Source of the DNA: Pegoplata infirma
Lineage: Eukaryota > Arthropoda > Insecta > Diptera > Anthomyiidae
Assembly (NCBI GenBank): GCA_963921195.1
Contig: OY992536.1
Coordinates: forward strand, 99,473,550-99,537,549
DNA: 64,000 nucleotides
Reading direction: 5' to 3'
Both the position numbers and the translations under genes were made by a program. The notes beneath the pieces were generated by a model. It was not told the DNA's origin and did not search any database. It saw only the letters and a program-made list of their open reading frames with translations. Positions within the stretch are counted from its first letter, which is position 1, and every line of letters begins with the position of its first letter. Positions 1 through 10,591 of the stretch are shown in pieces.

Positions 1-141
1 TGTCTTCCCCCCTCCTTTTTACCCCCTAAATATGAATTTGGGCCGCTAAAAAAAAATACGTGTCCCTTTATTTTTTCTGCTCTACAAAATAAAACCAATT
101 CCATAAAGATCCGCGGGTGACACTAGGGAGACTTCCCTTGT
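1..141 (+). mobile_element. Right end of ACAAGGG-type TIR MITE, cut by the window edge
   Basis: This piece is nearly identical to 19830-19969, the right part of a complete element of the same family. It ends in the terminal motif GGGAGACTTCCCTTGT, the reverse complement of ACAAGGGAAGTCTCCC. The left part lies outside the window. A HINE starts directly after it. Confidence 0.8.
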
Positions 142-743
142 TAGTGATAGAGGGTATATATAAGTTTGTCATTCCGTTTGTAACTCATCGAAATATCGAT
201 CTGGGACCCCATAAAGTATATATATTCATGATGCCCGATCGATTTTAAGACATTCTAGCGATGTCCGTCTGTCTGTGGAAAATGCTGTCGCGGACAAAAT
301 ATTGCACAAAGATGACTGAAACTTAACATATTTATTGGAAGTTCTCCCGAGAAGTTTGGTATTGCATTTGAGCGATATCGGTTCAGCGGTTCAAAAGTTA
401 TGAACGAAAATGTAAGCACACCTTAAAAATTTCAGTGCATTCAACATAACCTAAAAATACAAAATGCTTTAATTCGGCTTCTGGTTGACATATGTGAACA
501 TAATTGAACACCAAATGGTATTTTAACAGGAACGAACATATTTTTTGACAAAAAAAGAAAAAAATCGCGGATTTTTTTTTTTACCAAAATTTTTTTTCGC
601 GGAAATTTTTTTTTTCAAAAAATTTTTTTTTTTTCAAAAGTAATTTCCTTTTAAATAAAGTTTTTGCAATAATCTTTTTGAAATTGTGGAGGGTATCACT
701 ACATTCGGCAAGGTCGAATTTGACTTTTTTACTTGTTTTTTTT
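142..743 (+). mobile_element. HINE / DINE-1-like (Helentron-related) repeat
   Basis: It starts with a variant of the family's ATACCCTC head, then GACCCCATAAAGTATATATATT, a short run of GTCTG units after GCGATGTCC, and near the end GGAGGGTAT followed by an imperfect hairpin TTCGGCAAGGTCGAA and ACTTGTTTT. A (TA)n core followed by a GTCY microsatellite and a 3' hairpin is the known layout of the dipteran DINE-1/mini-me/HINE repeats. It is non-coding. Several more copies occur in the window. Confidence 0.75.
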
Positions 744-1668
744 AAAGTTGTGAAAAAACTTTAAAAATTTTTCAGAGATAAAAAAATGAAATTAACTACT
801 TTAAATAACTGCTACTACATTACAGTACTTTTTTGTTAGTTATTCAAAAAAAAAACGACTTAAAATAACTAACAGAAATAGTTGTTTAATATTTTTCATA
901 CAAAAATAACTGACTTTTTAAGTATGAAATTCTCTTTTAATATTAATGATTTTCTTTCGCAATTTGTTCTAATTACCCTCGGTTATTATTTACATATATC
1001 AAAGTAAATAAAAATGCATCTAAAATCAGCAATATTTTTTCTTTTTTTAATTAAACAGTTCACGCGAAAAAGGGCGAATTTTTACAAAAATTTTACAGAG
1101 GATTGTAAAGCTGTGCTAAACAAGCAATTGTGCAATATGATCTATTTGCCCCTCTTCGCGTCAACTGTTTTATTGTTAAATGTTTTGTTATTTTTATAAT
1201 TAGGTTATACTTCATGAATTTTGTATTTTTTATGTAAAAAAATAACTATACCTACATATTTACATTAATTTTTTAATGTTGACATTTGCTTATTTTGTTT
1301 TAATTTTTTTAAATCAATAAAAGTTAATTAAAAAACTATTTTTTAAATTTTATTAAGTAACACTTAAAACAAATTTTGGGGTTAAATAAAAAAAAAATTT
1401 CCTAAAAATCCAAAATCAAGAGATATAGACTTATATCAGTTCTGATACAATTAGATATAATTTGATCCGAGATTTGTCCCCATTTTTCGGATCTAACATA
1501 TCTGTTTAGATATAAACTATCAGATATAATTAGATATGGCATCACATATATTTGGATCTGGTACCATATAATTTTTTTTACACGGGTGACTTTGTAGTTG
1601 AAAACAACTAACTACTGTAAAATATACAAACAACTAACATGTAGTAACTTACATAATTTTCTGAGTGT
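744..1668. mobile_element. CACTC-family MITE, left-truncated and interrupted
   Basis: The parts 744-917 and 1587-1668 match the two complete copies at 4230-4789 and 15199-15780, including the motif TTTTTCAGAGATAAAAAAAT and the end CATAATTTTCTGAGTG. The left terminus is missing where it meets the HINE. A 669-bp insertion splits it. Confidence 0.7.
918..1586. mobile_element. Insertion of unknown class inside the CACTC MITE
   Basis: The interrupted MITE is duplicated as TGACTTT at 911-917 and 1587-1593, which fits a 7-8 bp target duplication. The right end TTTTTTACACGGG resembles the left end CCCGTGTAAAAAA of the palindromic element at 38421, and both contain GATATAATTAGATAT-like runs. The left end does not show the matching inverted terminus, so the class is uncertain. 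A 61-codon open frame in it has no recognisable similarity. Confidence 0.45.
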
Positions 1669-1869
1669 AGTCGATTAATAATAAGGGGTTTTATTGTCAT
1701 CTTTGTCGTTAACGAATTACATCAGTTTAAGACCTGTACACTTTCTTTTGACGCTCACAGTACGTACGATCGCTAGAATCATATATAACAATCTCCATCA
1801 AAATTAAGCTGACCCGTAGTTTCCTGCCAGTTCGGCTTTTATACCGATTTTCCCGAAAGCCCGATTTTT

Positions 1870-2004
1870 TCATAAGGTGGCAAACCTTTTTTAAATTTGA
1901 ATTTGGGCAGCGAAAAAAAAACAGGTAGCTCTTATTTTTTCCCCTCATTCCCATATTCAAGTTTCAGGACAATCGGTGGGTGCCCTGTGAAGGACCTTCC
2001 TTGT
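1870..2004 (+). mobile_element. Diverged right end of an ACAAGGG-type element
   Basis: The stretch aligns by eye with 19850-19969: TGAATTTGGGC-GCGAAAAA, CTCTTATTTTTTCC, and a final GGGTGCCCTGTGAAGGA-CTTCCTTGT. It is older than the copies at 1-141 and 19369-19969. No left end was found. Confidence 0.5.
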
Positions 2005-3429
2005 AAGTACGAAATTGTATAAAATTGTTTGTTTGCAAATGAATAAGCTGTAGCTCTTTTCGATAATCTTATAGAGTTTTTTCTTTAGTGGGAATTCTAC
2101 GATTTAGTTAAAATAGAACTTGACCATAGTTCTCAATACACTTCAGCCTTAAAATTCTACATAACCTAAAAAAACGTAAATTCAAATCTATTTTAAAAAA
2201 TTTAAAACTTATTTTTTTTCTTTTCAGACCCAATGCAGTATTTATAAGTGCCCTGTATTTAATACGACAAACGAATCAAATTATGCTAACGGTAAAAAGT
2301 AAATGCGAGTAGAAAATTTGTTTGTGCTAAATATAAGTGGCATTTTTTTTTTATTATTTTATTATTAATTAATTACACTATTATTATGAAATATAATTTT
2401 ATTAAAGAAAAAAAAATATGAAAAAAACACAAAATATTAAAAAAAAACAATACAAATCCTTAAAAAACTTTTAATAGAAATAGTTAATACTAAACATGAA
2501 AGAGTAGCGAAATCATTATAAAAATTACAAAAACAATAACAACAAAATAATTACAAAAATAAACAAATTACTACAAAAAACAAATGAAAAACAACATATT
2601 TACAATTAAAAAAAAATAAATAAAGACGAAAAATAAAACACAAAATATATTTATTTTTATTTTCTGAACAAAATATTACAATTAAAAACAAAAAATACAA
2701 ATTATTTAAAAAGTTATTTATCAATTCTTTATGTAGTTTTTAGTACTATTACTAACAAAATACAATTAAATATTAATAAATAAATACAAAAGTGAAACAA
2801 ATATTATCAATTATACTTTTTTTTCTTTTTTTTTTCAACAAAAATGTAAATATAATTAGTTACTTTTTTACTTTGTTGTTTGTTCGTTTAAAGAAAAAAA
2901 ATTGTTTAATTGTTTAGAAATATTTTTTTTTGTTTTTAAAAATCTTTATTAATTAAAAAAAACAGTACACTTAAAAGAATTTCCCAAATTGTTAAATTAC
3001 AGCATTATTTAAAAACAAACATAAAAAACACTATTAAAATTGTATTGAAAATAATAAACAAAAATTTGGTTCTTAATTATAAAATTAACAAAAAAAAAAA
3101 TACTTTTTTTTGTTTTATGTCTAAAAATTAAACGAGAAAAGAAATAAAGTATATAATTATGACAAATAAATGTATTTATTCATTTTAACATAAAATTAAC
3201 AGCGTTTTTATTTAAACTTTAGGAAAGAATTTCACAAATTAATAACACTGTGAAGGAAAATTGAATTTTCCGAATCGGGATTAAACCAAACGCAAATGCA
3301 AGTTAACATTTTCCATAACAAAACCCTCAAGTTTTTTTTTTGGTTTAGTGCTTGATTTTTTTTTACACGCAATTGAAGTTGGTGATTTTAAAGCATTTAA
3401 CGTATTTGTATGTATACTAAATGAGGCGA
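2005..3429. other. AT-rich desert, no feature seen
   Basis: Mostly A and T homopolymer runs and short A-rich repeats. No convincing open frame, TIR or tandem array was seen. It lies downstream (in transposase orientation) of the tnp2 relic and could be the remains of that element's 3' part, but nothing in the sequence proves it. Confidence 0.5.
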
Positions 3430-5400
3430 TCAGCGCCAAAGAGAATATTTTAAGCTTCTATTGATACGATAAAGCAATGGAAAATTATTTGATGAATCGT
3501 TTGATCGAAAAATATGAAGTTTTCTTTGAACTTCTCCGATGGGGTTGGTTGGAAAATTTATAATACTTTTTATAAAACCTGGGCTATTTTCGAAATCAAA
3601 CGCGGAAAATTAAGATAGCGGCGCCCCTATATTAACAACGTAATCTGCGATATGAATGAGGTTGTGAATATTCATTGTATGTGATTTTGGTCCATAAAAA
3701 TATGACATAAGTTCAACAAATTTCCTTAATAACTGCTTAGCATAATCAGCTTTAATGTAGCTAATTTGCTAGATGACAAAATTCGACAAGCTGTAAAAAG
3801 AAGTAAAAAATGTCTGTACTGATTAGATTTCAATACATTACGATATTGTGTAGCTTTCCAATTTCCTGTATCTATTAAATCAAACGTTTTTCTTTGGAAC
3901 TCAGCTGTAATATCTTTAGATATTTTTAAAAAATTTTGTTGCATAATTGCTACGTTTTCTTCGGAAATAAAAGAATCTGGATTCTTAAAAATAAGTTTCT
4001 GAAGTAACGTTTTTCCAATTCCAAGGTACAACATATGAATTTCATCCAAAACGACGGACTGTATTAAGTCAAAGTTAGGAATATCGAGAAGTGGACTGGT
4101 TTCTTTAGCTAAATGGTGCTCAGCGTTAGCCTTTTCTCCAAACGACTGGAGCGTACGTTGTTCACAATTTATTTTTTTAAAAATGCGTGTTTTATTTACT
4201 GTTTCTCCTTTTACGGTGCATCTTTCACACACTCAAAAAATTATGTTAGTTAAATCAACTGAAAATGTAAGTTAAAATAACTACTTTGTAAGTTGTTTTG
4301 GGGTCAACTGCTTTTTCAGTTAAATCAACTAACAATGTTAGTTATTTTAACTGACAAAAAACAACTGACTTATGTAGTAAAAACTACTTACATTTGTAGT
4401 CAAAACAACTAAAATGTAGTAAAAATCAAATAATCAATATATATATTTTTTTTAAATGTTTCAGAAAAAAAATTGAAGACCAAATATTTTTCAAGTTTTT
4501 TTTTAAAAAAGTTATGAAAAATAAAAATAAACGAAAATTTATTTTTATTTTTTGGAAAAAAAACTTTGAAAATTTTTCAGAGATAAAAAAATAAAATTAA
4601 CTACTTTAAATAACTGTTACTACATCACAGTACTTTTTTGTTAGTTGTGCAAAAAAACGATTTAAAATAACTAACAGAAATAGTTGTTTGATATTTTTCA
4701 TACAAAAACAACTGACTTTGTAGTTGAAAACAACTAACTACTGTAAAATATCCAAAGTAAGTGTAGTAACTTACATAATTTTCTGAGTGCAAGAAAAAAA
4801 ACCTGTGTGACCCTTGGTACACATGATAAACGCTCGGGCAGGCATATCACACCAAAAAGCTAATATTTTAAATGTAAATTGTTTTCCGTGGACCTCGACA
4901 CCTTTAATAATATAAGTAAAAAAAATATTTAATTTTTTTTCTAATTTTTGTGTGTACCTTCATTAGTTAAAGTATTAACTTCGGATACAAATTCAGACAA
5001 AAATTCTCCAGCAAAATACGGTTTTGAATTTCCAAAGTATAATGCTATTATAAATGGCTTAGTGGTGTAATTTCTTGCAAAAACTCTTCCCTTTAATGTC
5101 CAAAAACCTTTTTTGGACTTATTAAATATGTCCATTCCGTCTCCGTGAATCAATAATTCAATATAATTTTCCGTATAAAGATTTGGATGTATGATAACAT
5201 CTAGATTAGATTTTACTCCAAAGTATTGAAATGTTCCCAGAGTGCCGTCAGAACATTTCATTATTTCAGTTTCTCCTCTTATACGAGAAGTTTGCAATAA
5301 TGTTTTACAGCATTTTGGGAGAGACAGGTGCCCTTCCGATCTAAGTATCAATAATAGTCCGTTTATACATTTTTGTGTAAGGGTTCTGATGTTTTGAAAA
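3430..5400 (-). pseudogene. CACTA/EnSpm tnp2-type transposase, decayed
   Basis: The minus strand encodes, in order, the conserved blocks of the tnp2 transposase family of CACTA (EnSpm) DNA transposons: LPKCCKTLL, LIHGDGMDIFNKSKKGFW and FIIALYFGNSKP (5390-4958); then after a 56-bp GT-AG intron (4957-4902) FKILAFWCDMPARAFI and CTKGHTG; then CERCTVKG and VVLDEIHMLYLGIGKTLL (4232-3760); then, in another frame, FYGPKSHTMNIHNLIHIADY and, past an in-frame TAA at 3612-3610, FSAFDFENSPGFIKSII to a stop at 3432. Damage seen: a 560-bp MITE inserted between GHTG and the CERC block, one frameshift near 3740, one internal stop. The N-terminal part is lost where a HINE begins at 5454. Such proteins cut and join element ends; this copy cannot be functional. 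Family assignment rests on block order and residues, not on a search. Confidence 0.8.
4230..4789. mobile_element. CACTC-family MITE (560 bp) inside the tnp2 relic
   Basis: Ends are CACTCAAAAAATTATG and CATAATTTTCTGAGTG, and CA is duplicated on each side (4228-4229, 4790-4791). Taking out the element plus one CA joins the flanking transposase frames and restores a TGT Cys codon, so these borders are exact. The interior holds repeats of GTTAGTTAAATCAACT type. Same family as 744-1668 and 15199-15780. The CACT start and 2-bp duplication fit a CACTA-derived MITE; a mariner-type origin is the alternative. Confidence 0.85.
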
Positions 5401-5453
5401 TTATTATTACTTTATTAGTATTACTTGTAAATCAATACTGGCAATGTACAGCA

Positions 5454-6030
5454 TTTTTATACCCTCCAACTACAGTATGGGGGTATACTCACTTTGTCAT
5501 TCCGTGTGTAACGCATCAAAATATCGGTCAAGGACCCCATAAAGTATATATATTTATGATCAGTGATCGATTCTAAGACATTCTAGCGATGTCCGTCCGT
5601 CCGTCCGTCCGTCTGTCCGTCTGTCCGTCCGTCTGTCCGTCTGTCCGTCTGTAGTTAACACGATGCAGTCCAAAATAAACAAGCTAGACTCCAGACATTT
5701 GGCACAAATATGTCTTATGTTAATAGGCAGGTTAAGTTCGTAAATGAGCAAAATCGGACCAGGGGAAAAAAAGTTTCCCCTTGAAGAACTAAACCAACCT
5801 CTGAAAAAATACACTTTTTTTACATGTTTTTTTGTATTTTTGTTAAATAAATGAAACATTTGTTATATTTATCGGGATATGAAGGTGCTGTCAACATCCC
5901 CCACTGACCCCCATCACCCCCCCCCCCCCCAAAAAAAAAACAAACGCCCCTGACAATTTTTTTTTTTTTTTTTACATTTTGGAGGGTATAAAAGATTCGG
6001 CACAGCCGAATTTAACACTCTCACTTGTTT
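5454..6030 (+). mobile_element. HINE / DINE-1-like repeat with (GTCY)n microsatellite
   Basis: Starts TTTTTATACCCTCCAAC, contains GACCCCATAAAGTATATATA, a run of GTCC/GTCT units at about 5590-5651, and ends with a clean hairpin TTCGGCACAGCCGAA plus CTTGTTT. It truncates the 5' part of the tnp2 relic. Confidence 0.8.
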
Positions 6031-6107
6031 GTTTTGCCAACAGTCTGCCAACATCAGAAAAAACAATTGGCCCGAGCCCCATCTGGCGTTATCAATCCAA
6101 CAATAAC
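6031..6107 (+). repeat. Copy 1 of a 75-bp direct repeat (with 9913-9987)
   Basis: GTTTTGCCAACAGTCTGCC through ATCAATCCAACAAT is repeated almost perfectly at 9913-9987, on the other side of the 3.7-kb element at 6175-9899. The repeats look like pieces of another AT-poor mobile element. They are much longer than a target duplication, so they are probably two neighbouring copies of an older repeat. Confidence 0.7.
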
Positions 6108-6769
6108 AGTATTTTTTGTAAATCCGACTTTGGCACAGCGTAGTATTACTTAAAAATATGACACTGGTGATGTACACACAAAAAAATAATCGAGGTAACA
6201 ATACCTTAGCTGGCATAGGTATTTATTTTTTCTTTGAAATCAAAAATATAAGGTTTATTACCTTAGCAATATGTAATTTAAATACCTATTGGCTATGCAA
6301 CTTTTACTATTCAAATTAGGTAGAACTTCGAAAAATTTTTTGACAATAATTTTAAAATTAATAAAAAATACAAACATCAAAAATTTTTGAAATATTTTTT
6401 AAAAGTTGTTAAACGCAATAAAAATCAAATCATAAAAATTAACATTTCGCGAAAAATTAGACCAGCACGGTAATTAACTTTATTATCAAATTAATTATGT
6501 AAAAATAAATCAATTATTTTACAGTTTTTTAGATAACGTAAGAAGTCTTCAAGAACTAAGGATCCAGCGACCCAGTTTTAAGAAGCATCATTTACAAAAA
6601 AAAAACTCATCAAGAATACTAGAATTAAGAAAAATCTCAGAATCATCTATATTTCTTAACCGTATTTCCAGATAGAAAAAATGCGAAAAAGACATTTTTC
6701 TATAAAAAATATTTCAAAATCTGCGAATTTTTTGTAAAAAAAAGTCTCAGAATCTGAAAATCTTTCAGG

Positions 6770-8040
6770 CACAATTCCATAGATGTTTTCTGCAAAATTA
6801 TTTGATTCCGAAAAAATTTTTCTAAAGAAAAATTCTCAGATTCTGATACATTTTTTCTTCAGAAAAATTTTCAGATTCCGATACATTTTTTCTATTGAAA
6901 AATTCTCAGATTCTGACACATTTTTGCTGTAGAAAAATTCTCAGATTCTGAGACATTTTTTCTATAGAAAAATTCTCAGATTCTGAGACATTTTTTTATA
7001 GAAAAATTCTCAGATTCTGAGACATTTTTTCTATAGAAAAATTCTCAGATTCTGAGATATTTTTTCTATAGAAAAATTCTCAGATTCTGAGACATTTTTT
7101 CTGTAGAAAAATTCTCAGATTCTAAGACATTTTTTTCAGAGATTTTTCTATAGAAAAATGACTCAGAATCTGAAATTTTTTCAATAGAAAAATCTCTCAG
7201 AATCTGAGAGTTTTTCTATACAAAAATTTATAAGAAATTTGAGGTTTTTTCTACACAAAATGTCTTAGAATTTGAGATTTTTTCCATACAAAAATGTCTC
7301 AGAATCTGAGATTTTTTCTATACAGAAATGCCTCAGAACCTGAGATTTTTCTGTACAAAAATGTCTCAGAATCTGAGATTTTTTCTATAGAAAAATGTCT
7401 TAGAATCTCCATAGATAAAATGTCTCAATTTCTTTAGAAAATTCAGAGATTTTTTTCAAGATATTCTATAGAAAAGAATCTGAGAATTTGTGTATAGAAA
7501 AAAATTTACAGAATCTGGGAAATTTTCTATTGAAAAATACCTCAGATTCTGAAAACTTTTGAAAAGAAAAAACGTCTCAGAATCTCAGAGTTTTTCTATA
7601 GAAAAATACTCAGATTTTTAGACATTTTTCCTAGAGAAAAATGTCTCAGAATCTAAGATTTTTTCTATACAAAAATGTCTCAGAATCTCAGATTTTTTCT
7701 ATAAAAAAATGTCTCAGAATCTGAGATTTTTTTTATACAAAAATGTCTTAGAATCTGAGATTTTATCAGATTCTGAGACATTTTTACTATAGAAAAATTC
7801 ACAGATTCTGACAAAATTTTCTATAGAAAAGTTCTCATATTCTGAATTGTGAGACATTTTTCTATAGAAAAATTATCAGATTCTGAGATTTCAGATTTTT
7901 TAAAAGAAAAAATATTTAGAAACTGAGTATTTTCTGTAGAAAAGTTTTAGAATCTGAGAGTATTCCTATTTAAAAATGTTTAATAACAGAAAAATTTTCA
8001 GATTTTGATTTCTTCATAAAGTTCTGAGACATTTTTCTTA
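6770..8040. repeat. Diverged double-palindrome satellite (~35 bp), with orientation switches
   Basis: Tandem, degenerate units made of CTCAGATTCTGAG and TTTTCTATAGAAAA. From about 6780 to 7130 the units read AAATTCTCAGATTCTGAGAC; from about 7140 to 7760 they read the reverse complement (AATGTCTCAGAATCTGAGA); then they flip back. The array is therefore itself a large imperfect inverted repeat. Same family as the arrays between 16 and 21.7 kb. Confidence 0.85.
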
Positions 8041-8041
8041 T

Positions 8042-8772
8042 CCCAGCAAAACTTAGATTACCAAATAAGGTATAAAATATGGTATAGGATCTCTTATTTT
8101 ATACATTGCAGCATTGATGATTTTAACAGGCGATGAGACTCAAAGTAATGCATCCACATTATCACAAAGAATACCAGTAAGGTATAAAATAAGTCATAAA
8201 TTTATAACGAAGAATACGAGTAAGGTGTAAAATATATGATATTTTATAGGTTACGAGAAATGAAATAATATAGCATACCAGAAGATAATATATAAGGTGT
8301 TACGAGTAGTGAAAAAGTAATTTTGTATTAAATTTACTCACGTGATTGTAAGTGAGTGTAAGTAGATAAAATATGCTCGTGAGTGTGTGTCGTTAGAAAT
8401 TTCCTGTCGTGAGCCCATCTCTAGTTTAAACTTGTGCATTTTTTTATAAAATAATTATTTTTTATGTTATTATGCATTACAATACCCAATTATAAATAAT
8501 ACATTATTTCAAACTTTCAAATAATACATAATGTAACCAAATATAAGTCATCCATGATTTGATGTTTAGAAATAATAAATATGAAATACATTTTTTTCAA
8601 TAATCATGCATTACGTAGCAAATTATTAGTAATGAATTATTTTTCACTTGAAAATAATGCGTTGTGGAACAAATGTTTGGTAAGACATCCTAAAATAATG
8701 CTACAAATAAGGTATATACATTACCTGGTAATGTGTTATATAATCACTACCCATTACCAAAGTTTTGCTGGG
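8042..8772. mobile_element. TIR element with ends CCCAGCAAAACTT
   Basis: Left end CCCAGCAAAACTTAGATTACC and right end GGTAATGTG...CCAAAGTTTTGCTGGG are inverted. No clear target duplication was found. An 82-codon open frame inside shows no family motif and is taken as chance. Confidence 0.5.
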
Positions 8773-9266
8773 ATTATCAACTTTTCTTTAAAATCTGTAA
8801 GCATTCAAAAAATTAAAAAAAAAAATTAATTAAAAATAATAAACTTTCGTAGTTTTTATTTAAATTTTAAAAGGAAATGGTGTAAAAAAGCCATTACTAA
8901 TACAAGGTAATACTACCCAATTATTTACGTAATATCACCTATTTATCAATGCTATTTTACCTAAAAAGCTAAGGTATATTTCTGTCAACCATAATAAATT
9001 TTCGAACATAGGAATTACCTTATGGCGTTTTCTTTTCTGGCAAAAAATGTAGCATTTTGTAACATATTTTTTATTCTTTGAATTTTTTGTGTTCTTTTCT
9101 AAAAAAAATGCACACTTTTGAAAAAATATTATGTTCTTTTCTCAAAATATTGCCTGCCCGTGAGGTAAAAAGTGCATATTTTCCACCCCGAAATCAAATT
9201 ACGGGGTGAAAAACTGCCCTGATATTCTCTCATATAGCAAAACTCAAATTAAGCGAACAAGTTAAC

Positions 9267-9343
9267 TGGTGCTGTTGTGGTGCAGAGGATGGTGTCGTGG
9301 CATGTGACACTGGAGGTTCGGGGTTCAAATCCCGGTATGGACA
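9267..9343 (+). other. tRNA-like module (Pol III A/B box candidate)
   Basis: A good B box, GGTTCAAATCC at 9323-9333 (inside GGGGTTCAAATCCCGG), lies about 50 bases after an A-box-like TGGTGCAGAGG. The T-arm stem has a mismatch and no clean cloverleaf could be drawn, so this is a tRNA-derived sequence rather than a working tRNA gene. A run of T follows directly (9345-9361), which could end Pol III transcription. Confidence 0.55.
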
Positions 9344-9572
9344 ATTTTTTTTTTTTTTTTTATTCTGGTATTTTTTTTTTATTTAATTACGTATTATTTT
9401 TTATTTTATAATGTTTTTTTTTTTAAATAATTAAATAATTTAAATAAATAAAAAGTAAATTTTCATATAAAATCGAATAAATTTGTAAATTTTTTGGTAT
9501 TTTTTTTAAAAAAGTTTAAATAATTAAAAAAAAAAATAATTTAAAGCAAAAAAAAAAATAAAAAAATATGTG

Positions 9573-9655
9573 ATGGCCATTGCCGGGATTCGAACCTGAG
9601 CTGCCGGCATTATAAGCGAAAAACACATCCATCGAACCAGCAAATCAGGGCAATT
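9573..9655 (-). other. tRNA-like module (Pol III A/B box candidate), opposed copy
   Basis: On the minus strand TGGTTCGATGG resembles an A box and GGTTCGAATCC is a perfect B box match. It ends in CCCGGCAATGGCCA, parallel to CCCGGTATGGACA of the copy at 9267-9343, so the two appear to be diverged copies from one tRNA-derived ancestor. The T-rich run expected for termination lies beyond 9570. Confidence 0.55.
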
Positions 9656-9912
9656 TGCGTAAAAAACAGCATTTTTTGTGTTCTTTTCTGAGTGAAAAAA
9701 ATGCTACATCGTTTCAGGGCCATGTCAACATTTTAAAATTTAACATTTTAACAATGCACAATTTTTTGTTCAGAAAAGAAAACACCATTAGCTTTTAAGT
9801 AACATTACCTTTTAACTTAGCAAATGCCCCGTTTGCCTGGCGCTAAGGTATTTTTATACTATAATTTTAGGTAATATTACCTCGATTTTTTTTTGTGTGT
9901 ACAGTGCTTTTT

Positions 9913-9987
9913 GTTTTGCCAACAGTCTGCCAACACCAGAAAAAACAATTGGCCCGAGCCCCATCTGGCGTTATCAATCCAACAATG
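9913..9987 (+). repeat. Copy 2 of the 75-bp direct repeat (with 6031-6107)
   Basis: Same sequence as 6031-6107 with few changes. It continues to about 10090 with GCCAACGCTGG/GCCAACCTTGGCC motifs, part of an undefined repeat. Confidence 0.7.
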
Positions 9988-10187
9988 CCACTGTACAGTA
10001 TTAGTTGCAAACCGTGTTATCGGCCAACGCTGGTAATACTGGCACCAACGCTTTGCCAACCTTGGCCCTTTTGTATTTTTCTGACTGGGTAGCTTACCAT
10101 CCCGGTACTTCGTACCCTACGTAGTCTTTGTTTTATTTACTTACTTTACTTACTTTATTTTAGTCTTTCATAAAATAATATTTCAAT

Positions 10188-10583
10188 CAAGGTAGATTTA
10201 TATAAGGTAATATTTTAGTGACGTAAATGAAAACAATTTTCTTTCAAAATCATTTTAGTCGGCAAAAACGACTTAAATGTTCAGTGCACACATTAACCAA
10301 TTTAAACGCTTTTTAAGACTTTAAAATTTTAGAAAACAACTAAATTATAAAAAAATATTGAAATTCAAACGGAATTCTTTTATTTTTCACGACAAAAATT
10401 AAAAAAAATTAAAATATTTTTAAGCATAAAAAGTGTAGTTTAAACTCAAGTCATTTATGCCGAACAAAATATTTTTATTTCGTTTTGAAAATTCGTAAAT
10501 ATTATTGTTTTTAAATTTGTCAAAAAACTTACTATGGAGGAAAAGTGAGGTTATTGGATCTTACCTTGTATAAATCTACCTTG
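10188..10583. mobile_element. hAT-like MITE, 396 bp, with 8-bp target duplication
   Basis: Ends CAAGGTAGATTTATATAAGG and its inverted partner CCTTGTATAAATCTACCTTG. ATTTCAAT is duplicated exactly at 10180-10187 and 10584-10591. An 8-bp duplication is the hallmark of hAT transposition. No coding capacity; a minus-strand 61-codon frame across the end is chance. Confidence 0.85.
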
Positions 10584-10591
10584 ATTTCAAT

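Larger units (their letters stand above)
9023..9787. mobile_element. TIR element carrying two opposed tRNA-like modules
   Basis: Ends TGGCGTTTTCTTTTCTG and (inverted) TGGTGTTTTCTTTTCTGA, with TTA on both sides (9020-9022, 9788-9790). Each arm carries a tRNA-like sequence, the left on plus and the right on minus, separated by an AT-rich middle. Confidence 0.55.
6175..9899. mobile_element. 3.7-kb TIR element, ends CACACAAAAAAA, TA target duplication
   Basis: Left end CACACAAAAAAATAATCGAG and right end CTCGATTTTTTTTTGTGTG are inverted, and both continue with GGTAA/TTACC and CCTTAGC-like blocks. TA flanks each side (6173-6174, 9900-9901). This fits a non-autonomous Tc1/mariner-like element. It has no transposase frame; the cargo is palindromic satellite (6770-8040), a CCCAGC element (8042-8772) and an element with two tRNA-like modules (9023-9787). 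Confidence 0.65.

Noticed and set aside
2370..2390. CACTATTATTATGAAATA as terminus of the CACTA element
   Set aside because: A five-base match in AT-rich DNA is expected by chance and no inverse partner was found.
3726..4232. Reading the 168-codon frame as a complete small gene
   Set aside because: It is only the middle of a tnp2 transposase pseudogene; conserved blocks continue on both sides in other frames and beyond an inserted MITE.
9267..9343. Calling a functional tRNA gene
   Set aside because: The T stem is mismatched, no proper anticodon arm or acceptor pairing was found, and it lies in a mobile element with a diverged inverted copy.
6031..9987. 75-bp direct repeats flanking 6175-9899 as LTRs
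   Set aside because: The repeats lie outside TA-flanked inverted ends, do not begin TG/CA, and no retroviral-type frame, primer site or polypurine tract lies between.
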